Positions 45,059 through 54,253 of a DNA stretch of 64,000 nucleotides are shown here, one piece after another; position 1 is the stretch's first letter; every line of letters begins with the position of its first letter. Source of the DNA: Marinoscillum sp. MHG1-6 (GTDB lineage Bacteria > Bacteroidota > Bacteroidia > Cytophagales > Cyclobacteriaceae); assembly GCF_024714475.1 (NCBI RefSeq), contig NZ_JAMZMI010000004.1, positions 124,001 through 188,000 on the forward strand, given 5' to 3'. The translations under genes were made by a program, and so were the position numbers. The notes under the pieces are model-generated. The model made no database searches. It worked only from the letters and a program-made list of their open reading frames with translations, and was not told the DNA's origin.

Positions 45059-45676
45059 ATGTCTACCAAGTACAAAGCTGAAGAAAAAGAGATCAATGAT
45101 TTGTCGCTTTTGGAACCAGAAGCCACCTACTCCTATGCAGACTACCTTAAGTGGACATTTGAAGAACGTGTGGAACTGATTAAAGGGAAACTTTTCAAAA
45201 TGTCTCCAGCCCCCAGGAGAGCACATCAAGGGATAGGAATTACATTGAGTAGTGAGATTTTTAATTTTTTAAAAGGAAAAATCTGCAAGGTTTATTCTGC
45301 TCCGTTTGATGTACGTTTTCCCGATAATCTAAACGACCCCGATGAGCAGACCTTCACTGTTGTGCAACCGGACATTTGCGTGATTTGTGATCTTTCTAAA
45401 CTAGATGATGCGGGTTGCAAGGGTGCTCCTGACCTGATCGTAGAAATCCTCTCTCCTTCTACATCTTCTAAAGACCTGAACGAAAAGTATCAGCTTTATG
45501 AAGAGCATGGTGTACAGGAATACTGGGTGGTATATCCGGGTGAAAATGTGTTAGAAATCTATGATCTGACTGATGGGAAATACCTCTCCAGAGGCAAGTT
45601 TGTGAAAGAAGATGTAGTGACCTCTGATGTACTCAAAGGGCTGAAAATTAAGCTGGAAGAGGTTTTTCAGGAGTAA
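45059..45676 (+). CDS. Uma2 family protein (restriction endonuclease-like fold)
   Basis: A 205-residue protein from the ATG at 45059 (MSTKYKAEEKE). The Uma2 PD-(D/E)xK fold is seen in 'VVQPDICVICDLSK' (Asp), 'GAPDLIVEILSPSTSSKDLNEKY' (the E-x-K and the family motif) and 'GVQEYWVVYPGENVLEIY'. The N-terminal 'WTFEERVELIKGKLFKMSPAP' is also typical. The 17-codon upstream extension to 45008 crosses a hairpin and looks unlike coding sequence. The biological role of Uma2 proteins is unknown; they are frequent in Cyanobacteria and Bacteroidota. Confidence 0.85.
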   Translation: MSTKYKAEEKEINDLSLLEPEATYSYADYLKWTFEERVELIKGKLFKMSPAPRRAHQGIGITLSSEIFNFLKGKICKVYSAPFDVRFPDNLNDPDEQTFTVVQPDICVICDLSKLDDAGCKGAPDLIVEILSPSTSSKDLNEKYQLYEEHGVQEYWVVYPGENVLEIYDLTDGKYLSRGKFVKEDVVTSDVLKGLKIKLEEVFQE

Positions 45677-45681
45677 CGAAA

Positions 45682-46292
45682 TCAAAAGCCAATTAATAGG
45701 CCCATTGCCAAAATTATACCACCGGGACGCATAATACGCAATATCAATTCCTCTCCAGATGTAAGCACAGAACCATCATTAATTTTATAGTACTTCGACC
45801 CTCCAGTTCCAAAAGCATAACCATATTCCAAATAGAATAGCTTATCTCCTTTTTTAAATACCCAATTGTAATTAGCAGTAAGATTGACAGAACCAACTGG
45901 AAGCAAATCCATATCAATGTCTCTAGGATCACCAGTCCCATCATCAAGTGTCAACACTAAATCATTAGCACCTGTACAATGGGAATAACTCAAACCAACT
46001 CCCAAACCTTTCTTAACTAAACTTTCATATTTTACCCCTGCACTGAGTTTTCCTCCCCAAGCGCCAAGCCCTGCGCCACCTCGTAGAGCAAACTTGTCTA
46101 TAATAGGAACCTGTGCTCCTAAACCTAAAAGGCCTGTATAATTATCTATTCCAGAAGATATCCCAAGGTAAAAAGCCTCTGGATCTGGTTCTTCATTACT
46201 TATCACCATTTGTGCCTTGATGGTTCTGTATATTGCGCAAGCGATGAAAAACCTATTAATAAGCTAGTAATGAAAACAACGGTGAATTTCAT
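45682..46292 (-). pseudogene. outer-membrane beta-barrel gene with a frameshift after the signal peptide
   Basis: On the minus strand an ATG at 46292 starts a clear signal peptide, MKFTVVFITSLLIGF then SSLAQYTEPSRHKW, stopping at TGA 46203-46205. One frame over, an open frame from 46209 continues with 'EPDPEAFYLGISSGIDNYTGLLGLG', strongly barrel-like (alternating aromatics, 'AGLGAWGGKLSAGVKYES', ending in 'GLLIGF'). The switch is in the AAA of 'CACAAATGG'. I read it as one gene of about 200 residues broken by a one-base shift. A sequencing error or programmed shift is possible. Read without it, the barrel part lacks any export signal. Confidence 0.7.
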
Positions 46293-46383
46293 ATTGGATG
46301 TGTCTATGGTTAAGCCAAAGAAGGATATGCGAAAATATGCATTTTAATAAAAATTATGTAAAACGAAATCTCAAAATCATTAA

Positions 46384-46418
46384 ACTAATATTTTTAGTAT
46401 TTTACTAAATTTATTAGC
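46384..46418 (+). promoter_or_regulatory. two operator copies before the dnaE-type operon
   Basis: ACTAATATTTTTAGT (46384-46398) and ACTAAATTTATTAGC (46404-46418), 20 bases start to start and ending 8 bases before the ATG. The arms ACTAA and TTAGT are perfect palindromes in the first copy. These match the elements before the XRE-S24 operon and dinB. Confidence 0.78.
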
Positions 46419-46426
46419 TTTACTTC

Positions 46427-49363
46427 ATGCTCAATGTTCACTCCTACTATAGTTTTAAATACGGCATTTACGCGATCGAAAAGCTCATAGAGTGGGCTCA
46501 GGAGTGTGGCATAAAAACGCTGGCACTTACGGACATTAATAACACCTCAGGCAACCTTGAGTTTGTTCGTCAGTCAAAGAAAGTCGGCATACGCCCTTTA
46601 TTAGGTATTGATTTTAGACAAGGAGCTATACAGCAATTTATAGGCCTGGCTAAAAACAATACCGGCTACCATCAGCTCAACAGCTTCTTATCCAAACATC
46701 TTCATAGCGAAACGCCTATACCACCCACTCCACCAGAAGGTATTTCAGATTGCTTTGTGATCTATCCTTTCCAAAGCATCCCAAAAAGAAAACTGAAAGC
46801 ACATGAGTACGTGGGGATAAAACCCCATGAGATCAACCGGGCGAGGTTTATGAAAGGCATTCCTAAAGACAAGCTGATCGCCTGCCCCACCTTCACCTTA
46901 CCTAAAGAAGATGATTTCGAACTGCATTGCGTACTTCGTGCCATTGACCTGAACACACTGGTGAGTAAACTTCGAAAGGAGGATACAGGACAAAAAGAAG
47001 ACGTTTTTATTGACAAGAAACAGCTTATCAGTGCTTATGAGGAATTACCTCAGGCATTGGAAAACCTGAAATATGTGATTCAAAATTGTAGCATAGACTT
47101 TCAATTCAGTCCGGATGCTGAACCACAAAACCTTGAGGTTTGGACCGATTCAAGAGAAGGTGACTACCGAAAAGTCAAGCAGCTTTGCAAAGAGGGACTA
47201 CCCTATCGATATGGTCAAAATCCTGAAAGACCCATCTTAAAACGAGTTGTTACAGAACTGCAAACCATACGAGATAAAGGCTTTCTCTCTTACTTTCTGA
47301 TCAGTTGGGATATTGTCAATTACGCACGCAGCAAAGGCTACTACTATGTTGGGCGTGGTAGTGGCGCCAACAGCATCATTGCTTATCTCCTGCGCATCAC
47401 GGACGTGGACCCGATTGAGCTGGATCTTTATTTTGAGCGATTCATTAATCTTTTCAGAAGAAACCCTCCTGATTTTGACATTGACTTCTCCTCCCGAGAC
47501 CGGGATGATGTGACACGCTACATCTTTGATCGCTACCCGAATGCGGTACTCCTTGCAACCTTCAACACTTTTCAACACCGGGCAGTGATTCGTGAGGTGG
47601 GAAAAGCCTTCGGGATTCCTCCCTATGAAATTGACAAACTCCAAAAGGATGTAACCGGGCATCTTGATCATCATTCCCGCGTAATTGTGAATTATGGGCT
47701 GCGGTTATCGGGATTTCCCAGCCATTTGAGTGTGCATGCCGGAGGTATTATTATTTCAGAAAGACCCATTCATTACTTTACCGCCACTTCGCTCCCGCCC
47801 AAGGGTTTTCCGATCACGCATTTTGACATGCATGTAGCTGAAGACGTCGGACTTTTTAAGTTTGATATCCTGGGACAACGCGGGCTGGGCAAGATCAAAG
47901 ACGCCCTGGAGATCATCAGGAAAAACCAACCCAACCGGCTGAATGTCGACATACATGACATCAAACTCTTCAAAGAGGATCCACTCATCAAAATCAACCT
48001 CAGAGAGGCAAAAGCCATAGGATGCTTTTATGTGGAGTCACCTGCCATGCGGATGCTACTCACTAAGCTACGATGCGATGACTATCTCACCCTGGTAGCT
48101 GCCAGCTCTGTTATACGCCCCGGTGTTGCCAAATCCGGGATGATGCGAGAATACATCCTGCGGTACCGCATTCCGGAACGAAGAAATGATGCCCACCCCG
48201 TACTTCGAAAAATCATGCCGGACACCTATGGGGTGATGGTCTACCAGGAAGACGTCATCAAGGTAGCTCACCACTTTGCGGGGCTGACGCTGGCAGAAGC
48301 CGACGTACTGCGGAGGGGCATGTCCGGGAAATACCGGTCAAGAGAAGAGTTTCAGCAAGTCAAACATAAATTCTTTGAAAACTGTAAAAAGAGAGGCCAT
48401 TCTATTGCACTGAGCGCTGATGTATGGAGACAGATTGAAAGCTTTGCAGGTTATGCGTTTGCCAAGGGTCACTCTGCTTCTTATGCGATCGAAAGCTACC
48501 AAAGCATGTTTCTCAAATCCCATTATCCGCTGGAGTTTATGGTCGCTGTGCTCAATAATGGCGGCGGTTTCTACAGTCCGGAGTTTTACGTACATGAAGC
48601 ACGTATGCATGGAGCGCACATAGAACCCCCATGCATCAATACCAGTGAGCCACATAATATCATCCGTGGAAAAACCATCTATCTGGGGTTAGCCCTGATC
48701 AAGGAACTGGAGGATCAAACGATTATCGATACAGTGGCTCAACGAATCAGGAAAGGGCCTTATAAATCACTCGACGAATATGTTCACAGGGTAAGTATCT
48801 CACTGGAGCAGGTAAGTCTGCTCATCCGCATTGATGCTTTCCGTTTTACAGGAATCGATAAGAAAACGTTACTCTGGAGAGCACACTTCCTGTTAGGGAA
48901 TACCGGAAAAAGTCAAACCAAACCGTCCCTCTTTGAGCCTCCCGTCAAAAACTATCAGCTACCGAATATCGAGCATACTGAAATTGAGGATGTGTATGAC
49001 CAGATGGAATTGTTGGGGTTTCCTCTACGCACACCATTTAGCCTATTAAATGAAAAGCCGGAAGGCTGTCTTAAGGCTTCAGATTTCCCTCATCAGATCA
49101 ATAAACACATCAGGACTTATGGTTATCTGATCACCACCAAAAGAACCAACACCTCAAAAGGTGAGCAAATGTATTTCGGCAACTTCCTGGATGAAGATGG
49201 TGAGTTCATCGATACGGTTCACTTTCCTCCTGTTGCAAAGAAATACCCTTTTAATGGACGTGGTATTTATGTCATGGAAGGAAAGGTGATTGAAGAGTTT
49301 GATGCCATCTGCATAGAAGTCACCCGAATGCAAAGGCTTAATTATAAGACGATTGAAGTTTAA
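46427..49363 (+). CDS. error-prone DNA polymerase (DnaE2/ImuC-like)
   Basis: C-family polymerase of 978 residues, shorter than replicative DnaE (about 1160 or more). The PHP domain opens with 'LNVHSYYSFKYG'. The polymerase core has 'VGRGSGANSIIAYLL' (about 308-322) and the catalytic aspartates 351 and 353 in 'PPDFDIDFSS', with the third Asp in 'GLFKFDILGQRGLG'. The helix-hairpin-helix is around 790, and a C-terminal OB-like domain is 'RTYGYLITTKR' on. It starts 8 bases after two operator copies and is followed by DUF763 after 18 bases, so it is probably damage-induced. No imuB is adjacent; dinB lies 2.5 kb away. Confidence 0.9.
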   Translation: MLNVHSYYSFKYGIYAIEKLIEWAQECGIKTLALTDINNTSGNLEFVRQSKKVGIRPLLGIDFRQGAIQQFIGLAKNNTGYHQLNSFLSKHLHSETPIPPTPPEGISDCFVIYPFQSIPKRKLKAHEYVGIKPHEINRARFMKGIPKDKLIACPTFTLPKEDDFELHCVLRAIDLNTLVSKLRKEDTGQKEDVFIDKKQLISAYEELPQALENLKYVIQNCSIDFQFSPDAEPQNLEVWTDSREGDYRKVKQLCKEGLPYRYGQNPERPILKRVVTELQTIRDKGFLSYFLISWDIVNYARSKGYYYVGRGSGANSIIAYLLRITDVDPIELDLYFERFINLFRRNPPDFDIDFSSRDRDDVTRYIFDRYPNAVLLATFNTFQHRAVIREVGKAFGIPPYEIDKLQKDVTGHLDHHSRVIVNYGLRLSGFPSHLSVHAGGIIISERPIHYFTATSLPPKGFPITHFDMHVAEDVGLFKFDILGQRGLGKIKDALEIIRKNQPNRLNVDIHDIKLFKEDPLIKINLREAKAIGCFYVESPAMRMLLTKLRCDDYLTLVAASSVIRPGVAKSGMMREYILRYRIPERRNDAHPVLRKIMPDTYGVMVYQEDVIKVAHHFAGLTLAEADVLRRGMSGKYRSREEFQQVKHKFFENCKKRGHSIALSADVWRQIESFAGYAFAKGHSASYAIESYQSMFLKSHYPLEFMVAVLNNGGGFYSPEFYVHEARMHGAHIEPPCINTSEPHNIIRGKTIYLGLALIKELEDQTIIDTVAQRIRKGPYKSLDEYVHRVSISLEQVSLLIRIDAFRFTGIDKKTLLWRAHFLLGNTGKSQTKPSLFEPPVKNYQLPNIEHTEIEDVYDQMELLGFPLRTPFSLLNEKPEGCLKASDFPHQINKHIRTYGYLITTKRTNTSKGEQMYFGNFLDEDGEFIDTVHFPPVAKKYPFNGRGIYVMEGKVIEEFDAICIEVTRMQRLNYKTIEV

Positions 49364-49381
49364 ATAGAAAAGACCAACGAA

Positions 49382-50581
49382 ATGAAAAAATCAGGGTATG
49401 CAGATCTACCGCTTCATAATGGACGGGTGCCCAGGTGGCTGGCGGAGCGCATGAGTAGGTTGGGTGGTGCCATCGTGGAAGCCATCATCCTTGAGTATGG
49501 AAAATCTGAAGTGATCAGACGGCTGAGCGACCCTGCGTGGTTTCAGTCTCTGGGATGTGTACTAGGAATGGACTGGCATTCTTCCGGTATTACGACCTCT
49601 GTGATGGGGGCGTTGAAAGCAGCACTCAACCCCAGAGCCAAAGAGCTGGGCATCTATATCTGTGGAGGGCGGGGTAAACATAGTCGGCAGACACCCAACG
49701 AACTACTTCAAATAGCTAATGTCACTGGGCTCAATGGAACTGAACTGGTAAAGAACAGTCGACTTGCCGCTAAAGTGGACAACACCATGATCCAGGACGG
49801 CTTCCAAATCTACCTACACTCATTTATACTCAGCGACGAAGGAGAATGGACTGTGGTGCAACAAGGAATGAATGGCTCATCCGGCTATGCCCGCAGATAC
49901 CATTGGCATTCGGCTGGGTTAAAGAGTTTCACCGAAGAACCTCATACCTTCATCTACGGCCACAACCGGGGACAAATACTAAACCTGACCGCCCAGGAGG
50001 CCCGTGAAACCAAATCAGGGATTTTAAATATCGCCTCAGAAAACCCTGATAGAATGATTGCTGAGATCCGAAAGATCCAATTACCGAGACATCACGATGT
50101 GCGCCAAACGGATGTTGACATCAAGCGATTGGGAGCCATACTGGCCCTGGCTCAGGAACTACCAACGCGCGATTTTGAATCGTTATTACTTCTGCAAGGA
50201 TTAGGCCCCAGAACACTTCAATCTCTTACCCTGGTGAGCGAAGTAATCTATGGCACTGCCTCAAGATTTTCAGATCCAGCAAGATTCTCTTTTGCTCATG
50301 GCGGAAAAGATGGACACCCCTTCCCAGTTCCTACTAAAGTGTATGATGAAAGTATCAATGTGCTTAGGCATGCGGTGGATAAGGCCAAACTGGATAGTTC
50401 TGACCGTGTTAAGGCCATCCAATCCTTAAGCAAAGCGAGTGAAAAGCTTGAAAGGGATTTTCAACCATCGGGTAACCTTGAAAGCCTTATTGAAAAAGAG
50501 CGCAATGACTCCTGGAAATATGGTGGGCGTACAGTTTTGGGCTGGGCAAAAAAACCGGATCAGTTGACGCTGTTTAATTAA
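49382..50581 (+). CDS. DUF763 family protein
   Basis: A 399-residue protein. The opening 'GYADLPLHNGRVPRWLAERMSRLGGAIVEAIILEYG' in pieces, 'LGCVLGMDWHSSGITTSVMGALK' and 'GGRGKHSRQTP' are DUF763 hallmarks. A later segment, 'LLQGLGPRTLQSLTLVSEVIYG', looks like a helix-hairpin-helix. The family is found in archaea and bacteria, and I know no established function. It begins 18 bases after the dnaE-type polymerase, so they share the same predicted damage-responsive promoter, pointing to a DNA-repair or nuclease role. That is inference. Confidence 0.85.
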   Translation: MKKSGYADLPLHNGRVPRWLAERMSRLGGAIVEAIILEYGKSEVIRRLSDPAWFQSLGCVLGMDWHSSGITTSVMGALKAALNPRAKELGIYICGGRGKHSRQTPNELLQIANVTGLNGTELVKNSRLAAKVDNTMIQDGFQIYLHSFILSDEGEWTVVQQGMNGSSGYARRYHWHSAGLKSFTEEPHTFIYGHNRGQILNLTAQEARETKSGILNIASENPDRMIAEIRKIQLPRHHDVRQTDVDIKRLGAILALAQELPTRDFESLLLLQGLGPRTLQSLTLVSEVIYGTASRFSDPARFSFAHGGKDGHPFPVPTKVYDESINVLRHAVDKAKLDSSDRVKAIQSLSKASEKLERDFQPSGNLESLIEKERNDSWKYGGRTVLGWAKKPDQLTLFN

Positions 50582-50582
50582 A

Positions 50583-50606
50583 AAGGTGGATCATATGATC
50601 CACCTT
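50583..50606. terminator. palindromic hairpin between convergent genes
   Basis: A perfect 24-base palindrome with arms AAGGTGGATCAT and ATGATCCACCTT, 1 base after the DUF763 stop and 38 bases from the end of the convergent GH43 gene. No T-run follows. It probably ends transcription from both sides. Confidence 0.6.
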
Positions 50607-50643
50607 CTAAGGCAAATTAGAGCTGATCGGGTCTATAGCCTGG

Positions 50644-52764
50644 TTAGTCTATTACGATTTTTGTTTCAAAATTGACTCCGCTGTTATTGAGTCTTAGAAA
50701 GTATACCCCTCGTTTTAACCCTTGAGGAATAATAATTTCGGTTTGCAACTGGTTGAGAGAGCCCTTCATCATTTCCTTACCTGAAATATCAACCAACCTG
50801 AAGTCGGCATTCAAAACTTCAGATTGAGGTAGAACAATCTGAAATTGATTATTGGTTACCGGGTTTGGAAAAACGATTAGATCGGTCTCATCTAAATTCC
50901 CTGTGATACTGAATCGTGCCCCTGCTCCACTTGTACAGGTAATGATATTATCACTCGGCTCATAAGGTAGGGAGCTATGAATGACATCATCCACACAAAG
51001 TTCAACGGAAACGGCTCCCTTTGCTGTTCCAGTCGTTTTAAGAACTACAGTACCATCTGATGCAGTAAAGCCGGAAACGGACTCATTGAATGTTCCACTA
51101 AAAGTACCAAATATCTCTGCTGACTCTATTCCATTACCCAGATCGTCAAATACCTGAATAGTTGCCGTACCACGTTTATTACCTGCTCCAGCTCCTTCTG
51201 TTCCCGTAATTATCGAGTTGACATGTACAGTTGATCCAATTCCTCCGCCACCTCCAAGCGGTACAAATGTGAACTGCTGGTTTAGTTTGGATTGGTCCGC
51301 AGTCCATTGCACGAGATTTGCTCCATCCGCTGTAGAACCGTTGTCAATTTCTAGCACTTTTCCGCTATGCCTTGCCTTTACCTGATATTGGCCATTTCCG
51401 AGATCAATCAATCTAAATTGTTGAGCTGATCCACCCCAGTAATCCCAGGTTTGAACATTGCCTCCATCAGCCTGGGAAAACCCGGTAACATCCAATCCCA
51501 CAGATGTGTTTAATGTAGGATGAATACTCCAATAATGATCATCAACCTTTTTAAACAGCCATTGCTCACAATCATCACCAGTTGACTCCTGATTAACATT
51601 GGTGCCATTGCCAGCTATCGGGCAGCTTCCATTAGGTGATCGCTGAACACCTAAATTTTTACTACTATGATTGGCAACAATTTTAAATACCCCATTGTCA
51701 GTTAGATTAGCTGTGACAGGAGTTGGTGGAGCAAACCCATTAATTGTGAAATTACGTGTAAACTCAGGCCATCCATTGACAAAGTTCATTTCCAGCAAAT
51801 CCAGACGAGCAGGCCATCCATCCGCTGTAGTACCATCATAGTAATGAATGGACACTAAGTCCTGGCCATTATTATTGAAATATCCATAATGACCCGGGCC
51901 GATATACTTGCCTTCGGTTTGCAGAATAGCAGAAGAACCACCAGTGTAATTTGCATCCACTGACTGCCAAAGATTGTTTCCATCTTTATCAAAATATGGT
52001 CCGGTCGGGCTAGACGCACGTCCCACTACAATATTATAAGTGCTTTGGTTTCCTTCGCAGCATTGACCAAGATTCCAGAAGACATAATAGAAATTATTGA
52101 TATAGGTTATTTGGGCCGCCTCACTGTAGGGTAAGAAATTCCCATTATTTCCTATGATACCATATCTTGGTCCGATGGTTTTGGCTGTACTTGGGTCAAT
52201 TTCGTACATGAAAATTCCTCCCTGGTGAGAGCCAAATACCATCCAAACTTTGTTGTTTTCATCTCTGAATAGGCCAGCATCAATGCAATGAACTAGTTGC
52301 CCTTGATTGGTTAGTGGCTCATCCACGGATGATACGACCATTCCAAGGTCTTGCCAACTTGGATTATTCAGCGATTCGGTCACCGCCACACCAATGGCAG
52401 AACGCCATCCTGTTCCTCCGTTTATGGTTACCAAAACGGAGTAGTAGCAGTAATACTTACCCCCCATTTCAATAATGTCCGGAGCCCAGAAACTTCCATC
52501 AAAATTTCCTAAACTATTAATCCAGGAGGGCCAGGTTCCCACAGGGAATACCGGCTCGCCAATATTCCAGGAATAAAGATCATCCGAGTATCTGCTGATA
52601 ATGCCGTCCCCAGTACCAAAGGTCCAGTGCATGGCACCTTCTTTAAGTATTGTGCTGGGATCATGGATCTCGTTTTCAAAATAAAGTTCGGCAGCTAGTG
52701 CCTGAAGTGAAAGCACCATTCCAATGATAAGAATGGTACTACTCTTAAGTATTCGATTCATCAT
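50644..52764 (-). CDS. secreted GH43 arabinanase with ricin-type lectin and T9SS sorting domain
   Basis: A 706-residue enzyme. The signal peptide spans about 1-24. The GH43 five-blade domain (about 25-345) has the base in 'EIHDPST', modulator in 'CIDAGLF' and acid in 'PYSEAAQIT', of the endo-arabinanase-like type. A ricin B-type beta-trefoil (about 355-495; QxW-like 'QQFRLIDLGNGQYQVK', 'QQFTFV') could bind the polymer. A beta-sandwich (about 510-610) follows, and the last 75 residues are a type A T9SS sorting domain ('VFPNPVTNNQFQI' to 'NFETKIVID'). It is thus exported by type IX secretion. It is the 3'-most gene of the arabinan locus. Confidence 0.87.
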   Translation of the reverse strand: MMNRILKSSTILIIGMVLSLQALAAELYFENEIHDPSTILKEGAMHWTFGTGDGIISRYSDDLYSWNIGEPVFPVGTWPSWINSLGNFDGSFWAPDIIEMGGKYYCYYSVLVTINGGTGWRSAIGVAVTESLNNPSWQDLGMVVSSVDEPLTNQGQLVHCIDAGLFRDENNKVWMVFGSHQGGIFMYEIDPSTAKTIGPRYGIIGNNGNFLPYSEAAQITYINNFYYVFWNLGQCCEGNQSTYNIVVGRASSPTGPYFDKDGNNLWQSVDANYTGGSSAILQTEGKYIGPGHYGYFNNNGQDLVSIHYYDGTTADGWPARLDLLEMNFVNGWPEFTRNFTINGFAPPTPVTANLTDNGVFKIVANHSSKNLGVQRSPNGSCPIAGNGTNVNQESTGDDCEQWLFKKVDDHYWSIHPTLNTSVGLDVTGFSQADGGNVQTWDYWGGSAQQFRLIDLGNGQYQVKARHSGKVLEIDNGSTADGANLVQWTADQSKLNQQFTFVPLGGGGGIGSTVHVNSIITGTEGAGAGNKRGTATIQVFDDLGNGIESAEIFGTFSGTFNESVSGFTASDGTVVLKTTGTAKGAVSVELCVDDVIHSSLPYEPSDNIITCTSGAGARFSITGNLDETDLIVFPNPVTNNQFQIVLPQSEVLNADFRLVDISGKEMMKGSLNQLQTEIIIPQGLKRGVYFLRLNNSGVNFETKIVID

Positions 52765-52825
52765 AATTAAGGGTTTGTGGTTAGTGGCGTAATGTTAGAC
52801 CTGCATGCGGAAATTAACTTTCCGT

Positions 52826-53029
52826 TTAATCACAATCCAAAATATATTTTGAACATTCTCTTGAATAACGAATAACGTATCCTTTGCGTCTCAAGTCATT
52901 TATCATTTTTCTGACCGTTCGTTCGGTACAATCAAATTGACTTTCAAGATCCTTCGGTGAGCTTAATCTTTCCTTTGTTATTAATTCCAGTAAATAATCC
53001 AGTCTTTGAGAATAAGTAAAGTAATCCAT
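52826..53029 (-). CDS. small HTH protein (HTH_11/DeoR-like)
   Basis: A 67-residue protein consisting of one winged helix-turn-helix: 'YSQRLDYLLELITKERLSSPKDLESQFDCTERTVRKMINDLRRKGYVIRYSRE' in outline, with the recognition helix 'TERTVRKMINDLRRKG'. No ligand-binding domain is present, so it is much shorter than usual transcription regulators of this type. It sits between two GH43 genes of the arabinan locus, 62 bases upstream of the T9SS enzyme. It may be a local repressor for that last gene, though what it senses is not visible. Confidence 0.7.
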   Translation of the reverse strand: MDYFTYSQRLDYLLELITKERLSSPKDLESQFDCTERTVRKMINDLRRKGYVIRYSRECSKYILDCD

Positions 53030-53177
53030 AATGTTAGGTTAAATGTGAATCTACCAGCCTTTTACCCTTAACCTGATGCTCAAAACCTAATCAACTGCGA
53101 TGAATTATGGATGAAACCATCCAACTCTACTTTCTATCAGCATTCAATTGATCAATCAATGACTGCCAACCCTATTT

Positions 53178-54185
53178 TTATTGTTCGGCTACCTCCAACT
53201 CAACCTGAGGCCAACCATCTATAGTCCAGGAGATTTCTCTTATCATAAGCTTCGGAGCTCCATTGCTATTCAAATCATATCCATGAAAAACTAAATAGTC
53301 CTTATCATTGAAAGTATAGGCACTATTATGGCCCACTCCGGCCCAGCGGTCATCCCCTTGTACTACGAGGGTTCCTCCTCCCTGATCCATTCTTTTTCCT
53401 TCTTTATCCATGTAGGGCCCTGTTACATTATTTGATTTCCCTACAACAACTTTATAGGTACTTTCTTTCCCTCTGCAGCAGTAATCCCATGAAACAAACA
53501 GATAATAGCTGCCATCTTTTTTAAAGATAAAAGGCGCCTCGATTGCCGCGTCACCCGGTTTAGAATCATCTATAAAATCTGTTCGAGCTCTCTTTGCGAC
53601 CGTGATCCACTGCTGTGGCTCCTTAGGTGCAGTGCGATCAGATGAGAGTTGAAACATTTTCATGCCCTCCCAGAAAGATCCAAAAACAAGCCATGGTGAC
53701 CCTTTTTCATCCTCCACAAGGTTAGGGTCTATTGCATTCCAAAGATCACGACCAGGAATTGATTCTACGACAACGCCCTGATCCTCCCATTTATAGCTCG
53801 GATCATATGCATTTAATGTCTTGTTAGTAACCAAACCTATTGCCGAAGTGTTCTTGCCAAAAGCTGAAACAGAATAATACAGGTAATATTTTCCATTGTA
53901 ATAGGAAATATCAGGGGCCCAAATGTGCCCCTTAAATCCCGGAACCACCGAGTCAGTCCAAGCCGGTGGCTCATCAAAAACAGACTCTTCCCGTTTCCAC
54001 TCAACCATGTCATAAGAAGAAAAAACGCTGATCCCATTTCCAGTACAGAAAAGATAATAAGTGCCGTTCTCTTCAATCATTACCGGATCATGGACCCTTA
54101 TATCTTTATCCTGAGCCACCAACTTTCCAAAAACGGATAACAGCAACACAACTAAATATATATTCGCTCTGACTCTCGATCTCAT
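53178..54185 (-). CDS. GH43 endo-arabinanase-like enzyme, secreted
   Basis: A 335-residue GH43 protein with a signal peptide (cleavage near 'KLVAQ', residue 25). Catalytic residues are Asp33 ('VHDPVM'), the modulator Asp in 'WNAIDPNLV' and Glu in 'AAIEAPFIF', with 'WAPDISYYNGKYYLYYSVS' on blade 2. The phrases 'CCRGKESTYKVVVGKS' and 'GPYMDKEGKRMDQGGG' are shared with endo-1,5-alpha-L-arabinanases. It is probably periplasmic, hydrolysing arabinan fragments. It lies 68 bases downstream of a GH51 gene. Confidence 0.9.
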   Translation of the reverse strand: MRSRVRANIYLVVLLLSVFGKLVAQDKDIRVHDPVMIEENGTYYLFCTGNGISVFSSYDMVEWKREESVFDEPPAWTDSVVPGFKGHIWAPDISYYNGKYYLYYSVSAFGKNTSAIGLVTNKTLNAYDPSYKWEDQGVVVESIPGRDLWNAIDPNLVEDEKGSPWLVFGSFWEGMKMFQLSSDRTAPKEPQQWITVAKRARTDFIDDSKPGDAAIEAPFIFKKDGSYYLFVSWDYCCRGKESTYKVVVGKSNNVTGPYMDKEGKRMDQGGGTLVVQGDDRWAGVGHNSAYTFNDKDYLVFHGYDLNSNGAPKLMIREISWTIDGWPQVELEVAEQ

Positions 54186-54253
54186 AAAACAATTCTTCTT
54201 TTCAAGTGAACCATTAAAAAAGTAAACCTTCTCCTTCCAGAATCAGTAGTATT

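Noticed and set aside
47237-47674. 145-codon open frame on the minus strand
   Set aside because: It is antisense to the catalytic core of the dnaE-type gene and shows no family features.
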